Notes under the pieces: generated by a model
The model's input: the letters and a program-made list of their open reading frames with translations, nothing else
What the model was told of the DNA's origin: nothing
Database searches by the model: none
Shown: piece by piece, positions 44,868-57,872 of the stretch
Numbering within the stretch: position 1 is the first letter of the stretch
How the letters are laid out: the number at the start of each line of letters is the position of its first letter
Made by a program: the position numbers and the translations under genes
NCBI GenBank assembly: GCA_033026295.1
Contig: CM065176.1
Coordinates: 9,527,945-9,591,944 of the forward strand
Direction: 5' to 3'
Origin: Channa striata
Lineage: Eukaryota; Chordata; Actinopteri; Anabantiformes; Channidae
DNA: 64,000 bases

Positions 44868-47800
44868 AGGAAACATCTCACATCAGTCTTGCAACATTTC
44901 AACTATCCCTTTGCTATGTTTGTGACCACTGGTGGTGGTGTACTTCATGCAACCAGATGCACAGGCTTCCATAATGGCCAATCAAATCACATCCTCTCAT
45001 CGTCTTTGAAAAGACGCAAGTGGTGAAGAGACTGAGACCTCTGAGAGAAACAACTTTTATCTCCTTGTATGATGAGAAGTTTCTATATTAACAAAAAACA
45101 CACACAGCACTGCAATTATTATTGTAAAGCTCGACAAATATGTTGTCAAAGGTAGAACCAATAGTGTACTATTCTTATCTGCATTTTGAAACAAAATAAA
45201 TGAACTTAACTGCAAAATAGCAGTTGAAATGGGTTAAAATAGGAATATATCAAATTTATGCCTCTCATATTAAAACAAATTAACAAACTAATAAAATATA
45301 TTTTGATGCATACATTAATTTCTTGTTAATGGTAAAAGTGCAGCAAACTGAAAGACATACTTGCCATAACTAAAAAGGCCAATTTGACTTAAGTGTACGC
45401 GTTGTGCCAAGAGATGGCATGAAAATTACAGTGTCTGAATTAGTTATAAGATGAGGTCTGACTAAGGTTTATTGTAAACACTATTTTCATCCAAAATTAA
45501 CACCTATATTGCATTGTGCCATCTAATAAGCATAAAGAAAGCCTAGGCCACACAAATTCTTCCACACCAGTGGAAACAATTTCATTTGGTGTCAGTAAAT
45601 TTGTAAAACAGGTGCAGATTATACAAAAAAATAGACCTGAGCCACATAAAACTGCATAAAAACTGGAATTGGACTATTACAATAATATGCTTATGTGTGT
45701 TTATGCCGAATTCTTTCAGAGAGGCAGAAATAATTCTTCATTTGGAAAAAATATTGTAAATTAAACAACTGTTATATATTTTGAGATTTAATGCAGTTTT
45801 CCAGACAGGTGATTTCATGCATCTCAAGCCGTGTTGTCCTCCAATCTAATTCATTTATGTTTGCATTAAGCTGTATTTAGAGATGAAGAGAAAACCCTGA
45901 GGTACACATCAGAATCCACAAAGCTGCTGCCTGTGCACGTTTCACTCCTCCTTTCTCTGAAACAATTATTTACCTACTGTAACAGTGGCTAGAAAATTCA
46001 GTAAAGATTACACAGTAAAAATGTTGTTTAGTTATATCTCAGGAAGGATATGCAACTTTCCTAGATGAACAGACAAAGGGGGAGGGCTCACTCTGGTGAT
46101 TTCAGCATATACCTCTTGGGGAACCAGAAGAGTGTGGATGAGGTCCAGGAGGACCAATAACCAGATTTGCAAAAAGACAGTGTGATGAATTGTGTGCAGG
46201 AAAAGAGGGAAGCCAAAATCAAAAAAGAAAATCAATGAAAACAGGGAGCCAGTGATGGACAGTCAATAGACCTGAGCGGATTTGGAGACGACAGAGCCAG
46301 CAACTGACAGTCACTTCTCCTGTCATCAAATATTATGGAGATCCAACCTGTCAAGATGTGGCTATCAATCAACAGCAAAAAGGCTTCTGCTGCCTCTTGA
46401 AATGACCTTGTGATGCAAAAGAGACAAAAATACAATGTGATGGTTGGAGCGCAGTCGCAAATGCACTTTGGTGCGGAAAGTGTGATTGTGTGTCTGCCTC
46501 CGGGCTGTGTGAGCAGGACAGAACCGCCTGCAGGAGCATGTGAAACACAATCGCCCCCGTCAGCTCCAGGTCAGCAACTTTTACAGCACCAAAATAGGCC
46601 TTTGCTGTCGACCCCTGTAATCAGTGTTTAAAAGCACCACCATATTACAGTTCTTCTAGCTTTTGTCTCCCATTTAGCTTCTCTTATGTTTAGCGAAGAG
46701 CGGCCGGACGCGGGTTAAAAAAAGGACATGGGAACAAAGGAGGCCTTGCAAAATGTTGTAACTGGCCGTTGTTCTGCAGAAGCAAACAACCATGCCTAAG
46801 CACACATCCTGAGGGTGTTGATACCAGAAGAGCCGCGATGACATCAATAGCTGGAGGCAGCCGAAGCCACTGGCCTGCAGCCATTCAGTTAAAGGCTCCA
46901 AGATGTAGATCTCCACCCACCCTCATGCTGCCTCGAGGAACCGAAAGGGCCGCAACCAGAGGGCTGACAGACCGCTGGCTTACCCATCCAGAACACTGTA
47001 CTGATTGACCAGAAACGTCCATAGACGTAACAGGCATACATGAAACTGACAGGGGAGAGGGAGCGAGGGCAGCAGAGTAAATTGTTGGATTGACTTAACA
47101 CGAGTGGGAAGCAATAAAGATCTCCACCACACAAACTAATGACTACAGCATGCAGACTGCAGGGCGCAGGTCCCTCCCTTTTTTTTTTTCTTCTTGCTCC
47201 ATTTCTTGCGAGAGACCTTGGGAAAAACCTGGTCCACGACAGAGATTAAAGTTGTCATTAAGTAACACAAAACTAAAAAGTATTTTGAAATTGATTCTGT
47301 CACAGTGTTAATGTTGCTGTTAAGGCAAAGACAACAGAATTATGCTAATGCAGAATTAACAGCTACTGTGTGACCTTTCTCTGGCCGTCCACTCTTTATC
47401 TGTGAAATTAGCGAGCGTTTTGTCTAAACTGTACAGCAGGAAGAATGATATCTAATACCAGCCAGTACAGCTGCCAGACAGCATTTTCTGTGTGCAGCCT
47501 GGCAAAGACAAAAAGCAATAACAGTATCAAAGCAGAAGGGATTGCAGTGGACGTCCGGGGGGGGGGAATGAGCTAGTTCACAGGGTGATGTCCTGATTCT
47601 CTTTGTAGGTGTGTACGCTTTTTGACTTGCAGGTGTCCAGGTGTCTGCAAAAAAAACGTTGTGTCCTTAATCAAACATAAAACGGAAAAATGTCCTGCAG
47701 GCCTCGGCTGTGGAACGAGGGCAGGATGATGCAGAAAATGTTCGGGGTAGATGGATGCTTTCACCTTCTCTGTTCAAAGTCGCACTTCATCGTGCCTGCA

Positions 47801-49828
47801 TAATCAGCGTTGGTTTGCGTAACTAGTAAAAATGACTTGCTACTTCTTTGCATTAGGTGGCATGAATATAAATGAATATGAATGAGGGATACAGGGTCAG
47901 ACAGCGCTGGCCATAGCACCTGGACATACAGTGCATCACATATTCCACCTGCAGTATTAGTATAAAGTAAATTACTGGGACCATAATTGTATGGTCATTA
48001 TTCAACCCACAGCCTTAAAACAGTTCAGATGTTTTAACGTTTGTTCCAATATACAACATGTAGAACAATGTCTTTTGCAGTTGGATTTTACTTCTTACTT
48101 TATATATTTTAGAAAACACGTTAAAGAAATGTTGATACCTCTCTACTACTGTCTCAAACTATTGTTTTAATTTAGGTAAAGTTTCTCATGTTGACCAACA
48201 GACATATTGCAGAGATGTTTTTGTGTTGTCAGTGACATCTAAGAAATGTGTCTCCTCTCCTCGCTCCCTTCTCTCTCTATAATGACACTTGCTGCAGGTA
48301 AACACAGTTGCCTCCGAAGGGAGTCAACCAAAACAAAAACAACTTTGCAATAAAAGTGAAAATAATAAAACAGTTCTGCTATAAATTCTACCTTTGTGAA
48401 AGTTACCATGCGCAATTTTGGTGACTGATTGTGTTGAGTCCAAAGATTTTTTTTCATTGCCATACTGGATTGTGTTATATTTTATGGGGACTGGGCTATT
48501 GTGTTATTGGCCGTTGCATCTGTGCAGTCCCAGTGTTGAACCAGTTTTAGAGGCACGTGTCCTGCATGTTGCCATCATCATGCAGGACACCCCCCCCTTC
48601 CGAACACTCACAGGGTGATCCTTCAACAATCAAACTCCTCAATGCAGCCAGTCGAACGGTCTGACTCTGTTGATCGTGGATTGATTTCATTTTTTATGTA
48701 TTCAGAAGTGTTTTGGCTACCCTCCATCTGTGCCAGTGGTTTAGCGAGATCACAATTCACATGAGGGAGACAGAGAGCCATTAGCCATCTGGATGGTGTG
48801 CGGCGGCCTCAGAGCACATAGATCTCCTTGTGCTGTACAGGCATGTGTCTCCCATAAGTCCGCAGTTTCTCCTGACTCTCCGACTCCTCATGCAACAATA
48901 GACTCCCAACCAAATAACACTGCTTTTTTTTTTAACGTGTTCTACTTTTTTCCTAAACTGCTCCCTGATGCTCAAGTCACATTACTCCCTCATGGAGTAC
49001 AAACAAGGGTTATACAGTAGGGTGTCAATGTGAGTGACAATTTCAAGTTTAGGGTAACAGCTCACAGCTTGTATTTTATTTTGTACATAGAAAAAGTGAT
49101 TTGCTGTACCCTTCAGTTCTGTTTGGAGCTGGGTGAGATCAGTAAAAAGCTGGATCAGGCGAAGGATGTGGGCAAAGGCGACAGCAGAGACTGTCATGAG
49201 GGCACACAGGGCGAGGGATCAGAGGCACAGTATGACATATTAATCTCCTTCACCCTGGGGAACCTGACACCACCAGAACACAACAGGTAAGGAAAATTCA
49301 GCCTGCAGTTGTCAGGACTGAGTTCGGTGCTAACATCAGTTTTATACAAAATGGTATAATCGCCATGGGATCATCCTAAACAAAAATGTGCTGTATGCTC
49401 AATATAATGTCTTTGTGATAAATTAGAAATAGGTTTTAAATGATCATCAAATCATGCAATTTCTTTTTAATTCTAATGTTTACATTGCTTTTACTGGATA
49501 TAGGATTTGTAAATTTAAAATGTAACTGTACTAACCAGTTAGTATTTGTTTGGTAGCTTTGTCCATGAAGCAACAGTTCAATATGTTGCTATATGTCTTG
49601 CTATATGATCAGGCCATGCCAGATCTATCCAAAACCTCAATGTAAGACCAATAACACCTCTAAAGCTGGTAAAACTTGTTGATATATAAATATGTTATTA
49701 TCACACAGGCAGAAAAATAATCATGGTTTCATGAGTTAAATGTTGTTTTCTAAGTGTTCCTTAGAGATTAAGAGTGACACAACTGGGTCACTTATATTTT
49801 TTTCTCTTTTAGCTGAAATCAGAATTTT

Positions 49829-49920
49829 ATGCTGGATGATCTTCCTGATGCAACCCTCCCCAGTTTTACCAATCTTGGGACTGGCACTCAGAAATATACT
49901 GTCTTGTGCAACCTGAGCTG
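49829..49920. repeat. Short dispersed teleost repeat
   Basis: GATCTTCCTGATGCAACCCT followed by CCCAGTTTTACCAATCTTGG and GACTGGCACTCAGAAATATA is a degenerate copy of a very common fish repeat (the CTTCCTGACGCAACCCTCCC family). The class is uncertain. Confidence 0.5.
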
Positions 49921-52900
49921 CTAAGGGTCAGCAGTTTGGGGGGGTCAGTGTCTTGTCTTGACACACTGCTGCCCCACTGGCTGTAGTATATTCCCCCAAA
50001 GCTGCTAAGTGAATTTTTTTAAGGTTATGAACAAGTTGAAAGATACATCATGTAAACAGCTTTACAGGTGTTGACCTTGACCTTTCAAAGAGTCACATTA
50101 TTCATTTCCCCCAGTTTTCAAGCTAATCATATCTGGACCATAGTGAAGGAATAGTTATTTTTATATAGTTATAGTTATTTTAGGAGCAAGACTTAATCAC
50201 TCAGTTCATAAGAAAATTAATATTGTCTCTTCCCTGCTCTCTGAATATGAAGCTGTGGCCACAAAGACCAAAAGCAAAGGGAAAAGCTCACTAATTAACT
50301 TGTCATAACTTGTATGTGCACCTCCTGTGAAGCTGCTTGTGGCTAACTCCACACAAGCTGTTCCACAATAAAAGAAAATATGTATTTTCCAAAATGTCAA
50401 ACTGATTCTTTGATGCACATGACACGAGACTGATTCCCATGTGCTGAAATCAGTCAGGAAAACAGCAAATATTCTTTAAAGACAATGCAATTCGACCCAT
50501 ATTTTGACTTTGTATCTAATTGTTTACACATTTCAATAATCACAAAAGATTATATAAAATAAACGGTAGTAGCCGTATGTTCTCAATTCCCTTTCTACCA
50601 GTAAACGGAATGATGCCAATGTAATATGTGCTTGGGGGAACTGTTGTCATAATAGACCTTTCTGCATGTGGCTTACTGCCATCTTTCCTTCATTACAGCA
50701 TGGGCCGAAAAACCCAAAGACTATTGTGATCACAACCCAAGCATGTGGGTCCCCTCTGTTCAGTACGCCGTCTCATCCAAATAGGTCCAGTGAGGAGCTG
50801 TGTGGTGTGATGTCATGGGGCAATTTTCATTACCAAAGCTCCCAGTGATCATGTTAAATCCATGCAAGTACAGATGAGCAATGAATGGTTAGAAGTGAAC
50901 ACCGTACCCTGCGACCAACGGTGACGCTGTGGAGGAGCCGCTGAGTGAGTTGCTCGCAAGGACAAACGCGACTGATATAAACGAGTTCGTCCCATAAACA
51001 CTGATCAAATAATCAGCTCCGACACGCTCGCGTAAAAATGAGGGTGCTTTAAAACTCCCTTCTCTTGAGCTGTGCCCTCAGTGATATTGCTGTAGTGGTC
51101 CGAGCCCCCAGAGATGAGCTGTTTCATACTGTTAAAACCCCATCATGATGCGCCGCAGAGTTATCCACTACAATATGAAAAGCACATTCAATGAGTTTGT
51201 GAATCCACATAAAGCTCAGCCAACATTTCCAATGACTACAAAATGGCACTACAGAACACAGTGAGTGAATAAAGGTGGCCTTGAGCCCGTGTTTGTTTGC
51301 TTAGGGTCCTGATTTTCAAGATATTACATGAAAAATCTTTGTATTACATGTTGGCTGGGGATGATTTTCACCACTCAATTCCAGCTGGCTTGGTATACAA
51401 TGTACATTGAGTACAAGACAACACTCAAACAAGGCACTTCATAATTTTTGTCGGAGCACACGCTCCAGTGTTACGTGACGAACAGCACAACAAATGAGAT
51501 CCAGCTACATTATCTAATTTCCTTATGTTGAGAAACTGAGTGGATTGGACTGTCAGAGTAAAGCGTGTCTTAATGATTCTACTGAAGCTGTGCCAATAAT
51601 GGAAAGTGAATGCAGCAAAAGAGAAAAAGCCTCGTACATCTAATAACTATATCTTGAGTCATTTCTCATGTTGACTGGAGATTTGTGCTTGGAGACAAAC
51701 TGCATCCATAGCCTCTTACTCTATGCAAGCAGTGTCCCTCAAAAATGCTAAATTGCATCAGCACTAAAAATACAAAAGTGTTCTGCCGGACAAAATTAAA
51801 ATACATCAGCTCTAAAGAAAGTCATGGCGCCTGATGAACATCCATGACTTGTTTCATTATTAAAACTATGATATGACAGTTTGCCAGAGTCCACTACTGT
51901 CTCTCTGAAACCGTGGGATGGAAGCCAAATAAACACAACGTGACAGCTTTCACATTTATCCTGCAATACATCAAAACAGCTACGGTTATTCTCATGACAC
52001 AAGACGAGGTGGGAAGAGCTGTCTCATTCTTTTCACAAACGTTACAGCACTAATGCAAACTTGTCCTCTCTCCTGATAGATTGAAACGCTGATAATGCAA
52101 ACGGGTTTCCAAAGTTATTTGGCTTTTCCTTCAAATTGAACATATTTTAATGGTACTGCAAGTACTTCACACAGGCTAGAGTATATGAGGACTTCTGGTC
52201 TTTCTGGTATGAATAAGGAGAACATGAATAATTTACCTTATCCAGGGTCCCCAGATCAAAATCATCCTTGCTATGTTTAAAATCGTCCTTGCTATGTTCT
52301 CATTTTTCTCATGGTTACAATAAGGCCCTAGGAGGAATTCCTCGTGCGAGAAATCAGACATGATTTATTTGCTGGAGTTTCCCCAACAAGAAGGAGACAT
52401 TTCAAATCTCTGCACGAAAAGTCTACAGCTCATGGTTCCTCAACTTCGATTATTCGTAAAATGACCCTCATTGTCAAACGTCAGCCTTCACACATTCACT
52501 CTTCACCTTCACAATGTCCGACCTAAATAAGAATCTGAGTACAATCAATTGTGTTATCCCTGAAATCAGAAATCCAATATGGCTTTTGATGGAAATAGAT
52601 TGCACGGGGCAAGTCAGCTCTCAACCTGCCTGAATGAATATGCAAATAACTTTTTTGAATTTTTTAGTCATCAGTGTCCATGGAGAAAATCTAATCTCCT
52701 TGTATACTGTGACTTTAGAGTGAATTTGTTTCATGAGGACAAAGTGCCGTGTTCTCACCCACATCAGTCATTGTTAGGCAGGGATTAGCCGGCCCCACTG
52801 CGGCAAACAACATGACAGATAGGAAAACGTTTCTCCCAGTCGCGTATGTATGACATATATTTTAGCATCTAATACATGCATGAGTAATTACTCTGTCACT

Positions 52901-54424
52901 CTTTTTCTCTCTCCTATCTGTTTAACTTTCCAGAGGTGACATGAGGAATGCAGTCAGACTCATATCGGGCTGAATCTGACCTCATTGTTTCATCCATTTA
53001 AAGCTGAAATCAGCCTGAAAATCAATGCTAGCTTTATATTGTCTGCTCTGCACTTTGGGACAGCAAAGAGCAAAGGGAAGGAAAAGCAGGGAGAACTGCA
53101 GCTGATGTGGAGGAAATAACGGTGGCTCTTGGTGTTTTGGATTTAAGTCATTTACTGAAGCTCCCACAGTTACTCAACACGCCCTTAAGCTGCAGCAGAG
53201 GAAACAGACACTCATGATGGCTACGTGATAATCTTTTTGCCCCCACTTGGGGCAACACTTGGGTCAAAATCACTCATCTTCCCCACGGCTGCATCTCTTT
53301 GTGTGTGTTATTGTTATCAAAGAGCCAGAAGTGGTGGGAGAGGGCAAAGGGCAGGGTCTCCATCTTAATGCCCCCCAACCCATTTTTACACAGGAATCTG
53401 CCCTAAACCATTGCCCAGCAGATAGCTGCAGTCAGGGTGTCACACAGCATCATCAGTAAGGATAAAAAAACTGAAAACAGCACGAAAGCTTAAGGAGAAG
53501 AGAAGAGAAGTTTTGAGAAGCCAATTAAGTTGATCTCATTTCTGTGCAGCGATGATCTAAGTGATGGGCAATGCTACAGGTAGCACGTGCTTTGCTTTAT
53601 AGGACAGCGCCACTGTTTACTATGTTCTCATTCTCAAGCCTGTGACTAAGAATTAGAAGGTGGGAATGAGTTTGATTTCAGGTAATAACATGGGCAGCGT
53701 CCATTTAAAGAACACCAACACACCCCAGCAGTAAACGTACTTATCGGATTTTTTTATTACACATATTATTACATTATCAATATTTAGAGGGAGGCTCCAG
53801 ATTCAAAATAAAAATGGTAAAGTGAAGCTGAAAAACTCAGTTTTGTCTTGGGCATTTTCAGTGCATTGTGCTTTTAAAGACAATGTGTGTACTGTGTATA
53901 AACTACGTAACTACTCGAAGAATTATATTTGAACAGAAGCACTGGGCAGCATAAAATGAGAAATCACAGAAAAGCACCTCAAAATTGTTCTTTTGTGATG
54001 TGCTTGTAAATGTAGATGGTTACTCAATTGTGGGGCCATTAAGTCTTTGCAGGATGAACATGTGAATACAAAACCATCACAGCCAGCAGCTTTAAAAGAA
54101 CTTTTTTTTGGCAAAGTGGTATTTCCAGCCGTCTTCTTCTGACTAACTCCCCTGATTATCAAGCACCCGACACACTGTACCTCACTCATCAGTGGTTCAG
54201 TGTGTGTTGCACCTCATGCGTCTCTCGCTGATCTGTTGTCATCCATCTTTTCGGCTGTACAGTCACTGTGGCAGCTCTGCTTTTAGGTGACACTTAGCCT
54301 ACTTGGATCAAGTCACTGACAGGCAAGCAAACAGACCAAGTTGGAAGGCTGCAGCTTCCCCTGCCAGCAGAGCCGACCCTAATAGTTCACTTCAGATCTT
54401 GGCTCAGCCCTCTCTCATCTGTGT

Positions 54425-54442
54425 CACACACACACACACACA
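54425..54442. repeat. (CA)n microsatellite
   Basis: About nine CA units. Confidence 0.9.
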
Positions 54443-57400
54443 GAAACAAAATGTGCAGGCTCATGTTTTCAAGCTCTCAGTGTTTTTCACCTTGTTTCAT
54501 ATCCTGCTCCTCTCAATAACTCTCAGCATGTCATGACATACTGTGCACACTTCACATGGTCTAACACAAAAGAGTTACACATCGTTTTATTCACTATGAA
54601 AGTTCTGCAGGTGTGCAAAAGGTTACAATAGCTAAAATTGGTTTTGCAATCAGTCATCATTGCCTGTAGACCATCAATAATTTATATCCTCGATAGAGAA
54701 GAAACCTGGATTTGACATTTTCAGAAATGGGACTGCTGCTCTGGTGTCCTCCTTTTAGAAATATTCTATAATGAAGGTTAATGATTTTAGCTGCACACCA
54801 TGACAAGAGGACCATGAAGACAAGTCTCCTCCTATGAATCTAATACTACACTATTGGACAGGCCTCTTACATCACAGATCTCCTCCTCTAGCAGGGGGGT
54901 GACATACCTTTATTAATATATGTGCTCACATCGATTGGCTCAGGATCCTGCTCACTCGAATACGGGAGCGGACAGATACAAATCACGTGACTAGGGAAAG
55001 TTCACTGCCACATGCTTGAATCTAAACAATAAATCTGTAATGTGTCGAATTCCTGACAACGCTTTGCTTCGTTTCTTTTTCAGTGGGTTTGGAGATTATC
55101 TGAAAGGGAAGATCCAGTTCTCCCAGCAGCTCGTCCTCGCAGGGCTCAGCCTTCCCCTTACAAAACAGACTCCCAGTTGCGAGCGTGTGGATCAGAGTTA
55201 AGTGTCCGAGCTGATGCAACATCAAGTCAGGTACAAACCTGACAGACAAACCTGTTTTACCATCAGTGTGTCATCCTCTCATCTCCCCTTATCCTGTGAC
55301 TCAGAGATCCTTCTGAAAGTCTGTCTGTTAATGTGTAATGACAAGGCTGAGTCATTTATAGTGGCTTTTAAGGACTATTGTTGTGTGGCAGTGGTGTAGG
55401 TGTTTCCTAGAAATTTGCTTGTTATTAACACTGAGGACAATTCACTGTAAACAAACTTCTTTTTTTGGCTCATGTTGATAATTAAATTTTTTGTTACAGA
55501 GTTGAGCTCTGTAATTCTCTGATTGTAATGCATTATAGGGGAACATTGGCTTTGACCGACTAAAATAAATATAAATTCACATCTGTAATTGTAATAAAAG
55601 TACACAACACTTACAACATTACTTCAGTAAATGTGCAAGTATACTCAATAAAACGAAGTACCTATCCAAATTCTTTCCTAATCCACTAAGAAAACTATTT
55701 ATAATGAACACAACTACATGGGATGTTATTGATAATTTTACTGACAAGTTTTAATTAATTAATAAAGCTTAAGGCCATAAGTTACCTAGAAACTAACTAA
55801 AACTAAATCTATAATAACAATAATAGTACATAATTTATTAGTTTATTGGATTCTGTATTAAAAATCTTCATCTGAAAAAAGATGAAGTATTGAAGTAAAA
55901 GTAAGAATAGCATAAACTGGAAGCAATTATTTAATTATTCTACATTGTGTAGAACCAAACAAAACCTCAAGATTCGACAGTTTATTTATCTTTTAAGAAC
56001 GATTTCTGTCAGCCTTTCACTTAATCCCAATGTCAGTAATATTTTGGACAGGCTCTACTTCATCTGTAATCATGACGTAAGTGTGTCATTATTTTCTGAC
56101 TTCATTTGAAGACCTAAATCCTAACAAGTCTTTTAAAACGGGACAGAATGAGGGTTTAGCAGAGCATGATGTGCCAATAAAGATATTTTTCCCATAGGAA
56201 AGTTAGAGGAATAATGAATACAATATGCAGCAGAGCTCTGATTTAGATACACTACTGCAAAGCAATATTTATCTTATGTGTTTAAAGTACAATACACTGC
56301 TAGTAACAAAACTTTCAGTGAACTGTCTAAAGGCAGAACTTACAGTTTCTGTATAAATCTGTCTTTTCACAAAGTGGGTATTACTCTGCCAGTTTCTGAT
56401 CCACTTTGAGAATGTAATTAAAGTAAAGCAGGAACCAGCATATGTTAGTAATAAAACATGTCATGAACAAAATAGACATATACCTTCTCCTGTTGTAATC
56501 TGTACCATATGTTGCTAGTTCAGATGACGGTTGAGAAAAATCCCTCAGCGGGAGTGAAGGAAAGAAGACATCTAACGTTTAGCAGTTTAATTGCGGATTT
56601 GGAGAAAAAGCTGTCATATGTGTGACCCTAACAATGGAAACAAGTTGTTTTCTCTGACAGATTTCTCATCGACTTTGTCTTACATCGCTCACACACATCA
56701 CACAGCCCTGCCCACTTCATGGCACCGACTGCACTTACAGATTGTAGCTCGATACGAAGAAGATCTGTCATGGTTTGGACACGTGTCATGCGCCGGGCAG
56801 AGGCTCCCAAGTGGAGCCTTGCTCATTTGCTTTGACTGAGCTATTAAGGCCCTGCCAGATATGTAGGATGGGACAATGGTGCTCGCTCCACCCAGGCAGA
56901 GGCAGAATATGGACTCATTATTTCTGAATAACAAAACTGAAAATGAAGAGGCAAGACAGATGGAATGAGAAAACAGTTGAGAATTGAGACAGTCAGGCAA
57001 AGACCGAGAGGGAGTGAGGAGAGACAAGTGGCTAAATCTGTCAGGCCTTATGATCTCATTAAGGCAAATGCACACTGGAAAATAGAAAGTGTGCATCAAC
57101 TGTACTCGAACATGCATACAGTACACATGCAAGTACACACGCGTAGTCCAAAGGTCAGTGCTCTGAGCTCTCACGAGAGGTAATGGGATACAGGTCCGGC
57201 GGAACAGAATCAGTACTGCATCAGCAAAACGGCCGGACCCTGGGCGCTACTGAACACAGTACGTGCCTGTCGTTATGTTGCTTTATTGCCCGAAAGCAAG
57301 CCTATATATAAAATTAAATAAACAAAAACAAATCCAGCTTCAAAAAGCAATTGTTAGGGCTGACATCAAAAATTAAAAATCGAAAGGGGAGAAGAGCATG

Positions 57401-57480
57401 AGGGCATATGCTTTGTGTTTGTACAGGAATTTGGGGATTTACGTAAGAAAGTGCACACACAGTGAACCTATTCCTGCTTC

Positions 57481-57872
57481 TAGCATCACTTTATTTGGTT
57501 CTTGCTTGTGGGTGGGTGGACCCTCTTTTTCCGTAAGAACTGCCTCAATTCTTCATGGCACAGATTTAAACAGGTGTTCTTGCCCAGAGAACCTCCTTTC
57601 ATTGGCTGTTTTTTTTTTTACTGACTATTCTCTGTAAACCCTAGAGAGGGTTGTGCATGAAAATCCTAGGAGATCAGCAGTTTCTGAAATACTCAGACCA
57701 GCCCGCCTGACACAAACAACCACTCTGATGCTCAGTTTCAAGTTCAGTAGATTTTTTGTCCAAGTCTATGTGCAAAAATGCAGTGAGTTGCTGTCATCTG
57801 ATTGGCCAATTAGATATTTGAGTTAAGATGCATATGAACACCTGAACTTAAAAAGTGGATAGTGGGTGTATA
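57481..57872 (-). mobile_element. Internally deleted Tc1-like transposon
   Basis: The plus strand carries ACTGCCTCAATTCTTCATGG, then CTCTGTAAACCCTAGAGAGG, AGCAGTTTCTGAAATACTCA and GACCAGCCCGCCTGACAC. These are consecutive landmarks of a widespread fish Tc1-like element read from its transposase antisense side. The central transposase is missing, leaving about 390 bp. The right end reads AAAAAGTGGATAGTGGGTGT, fitting a degraded terminal repeat. Confidence 0.68.

Larger units (their letters stand above)
44868..57480 (-). other. abtb3: abtb3 intron, mostly without recognisable features
   Basis: About 12.6 kb with one dispersed repeat (49829-49920), a short CA run (54425-54442), a G9 run near 47559-47567 and T runs. 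Open frames at 46410-46631, 48793-49020, 49030-49290 and 55016-55201 have no recognisable domain. 49030-49290 ends at a good donor (CAG|GTAAGG) but has no defensible acceptor or homology. Confidence 0.6.

Noticed and set aside
49030..49290. Possible single exon ending at CAG|GTAAGG
   Set aside because: Good donor but no clear acceptor, no homology and no partner exon within reach.
55016..55201. Possible exon after a CTTTTTCAG acceptor
   Set aside because: No matching donor in frame and no recognisable family; the opposite strand is equally open.
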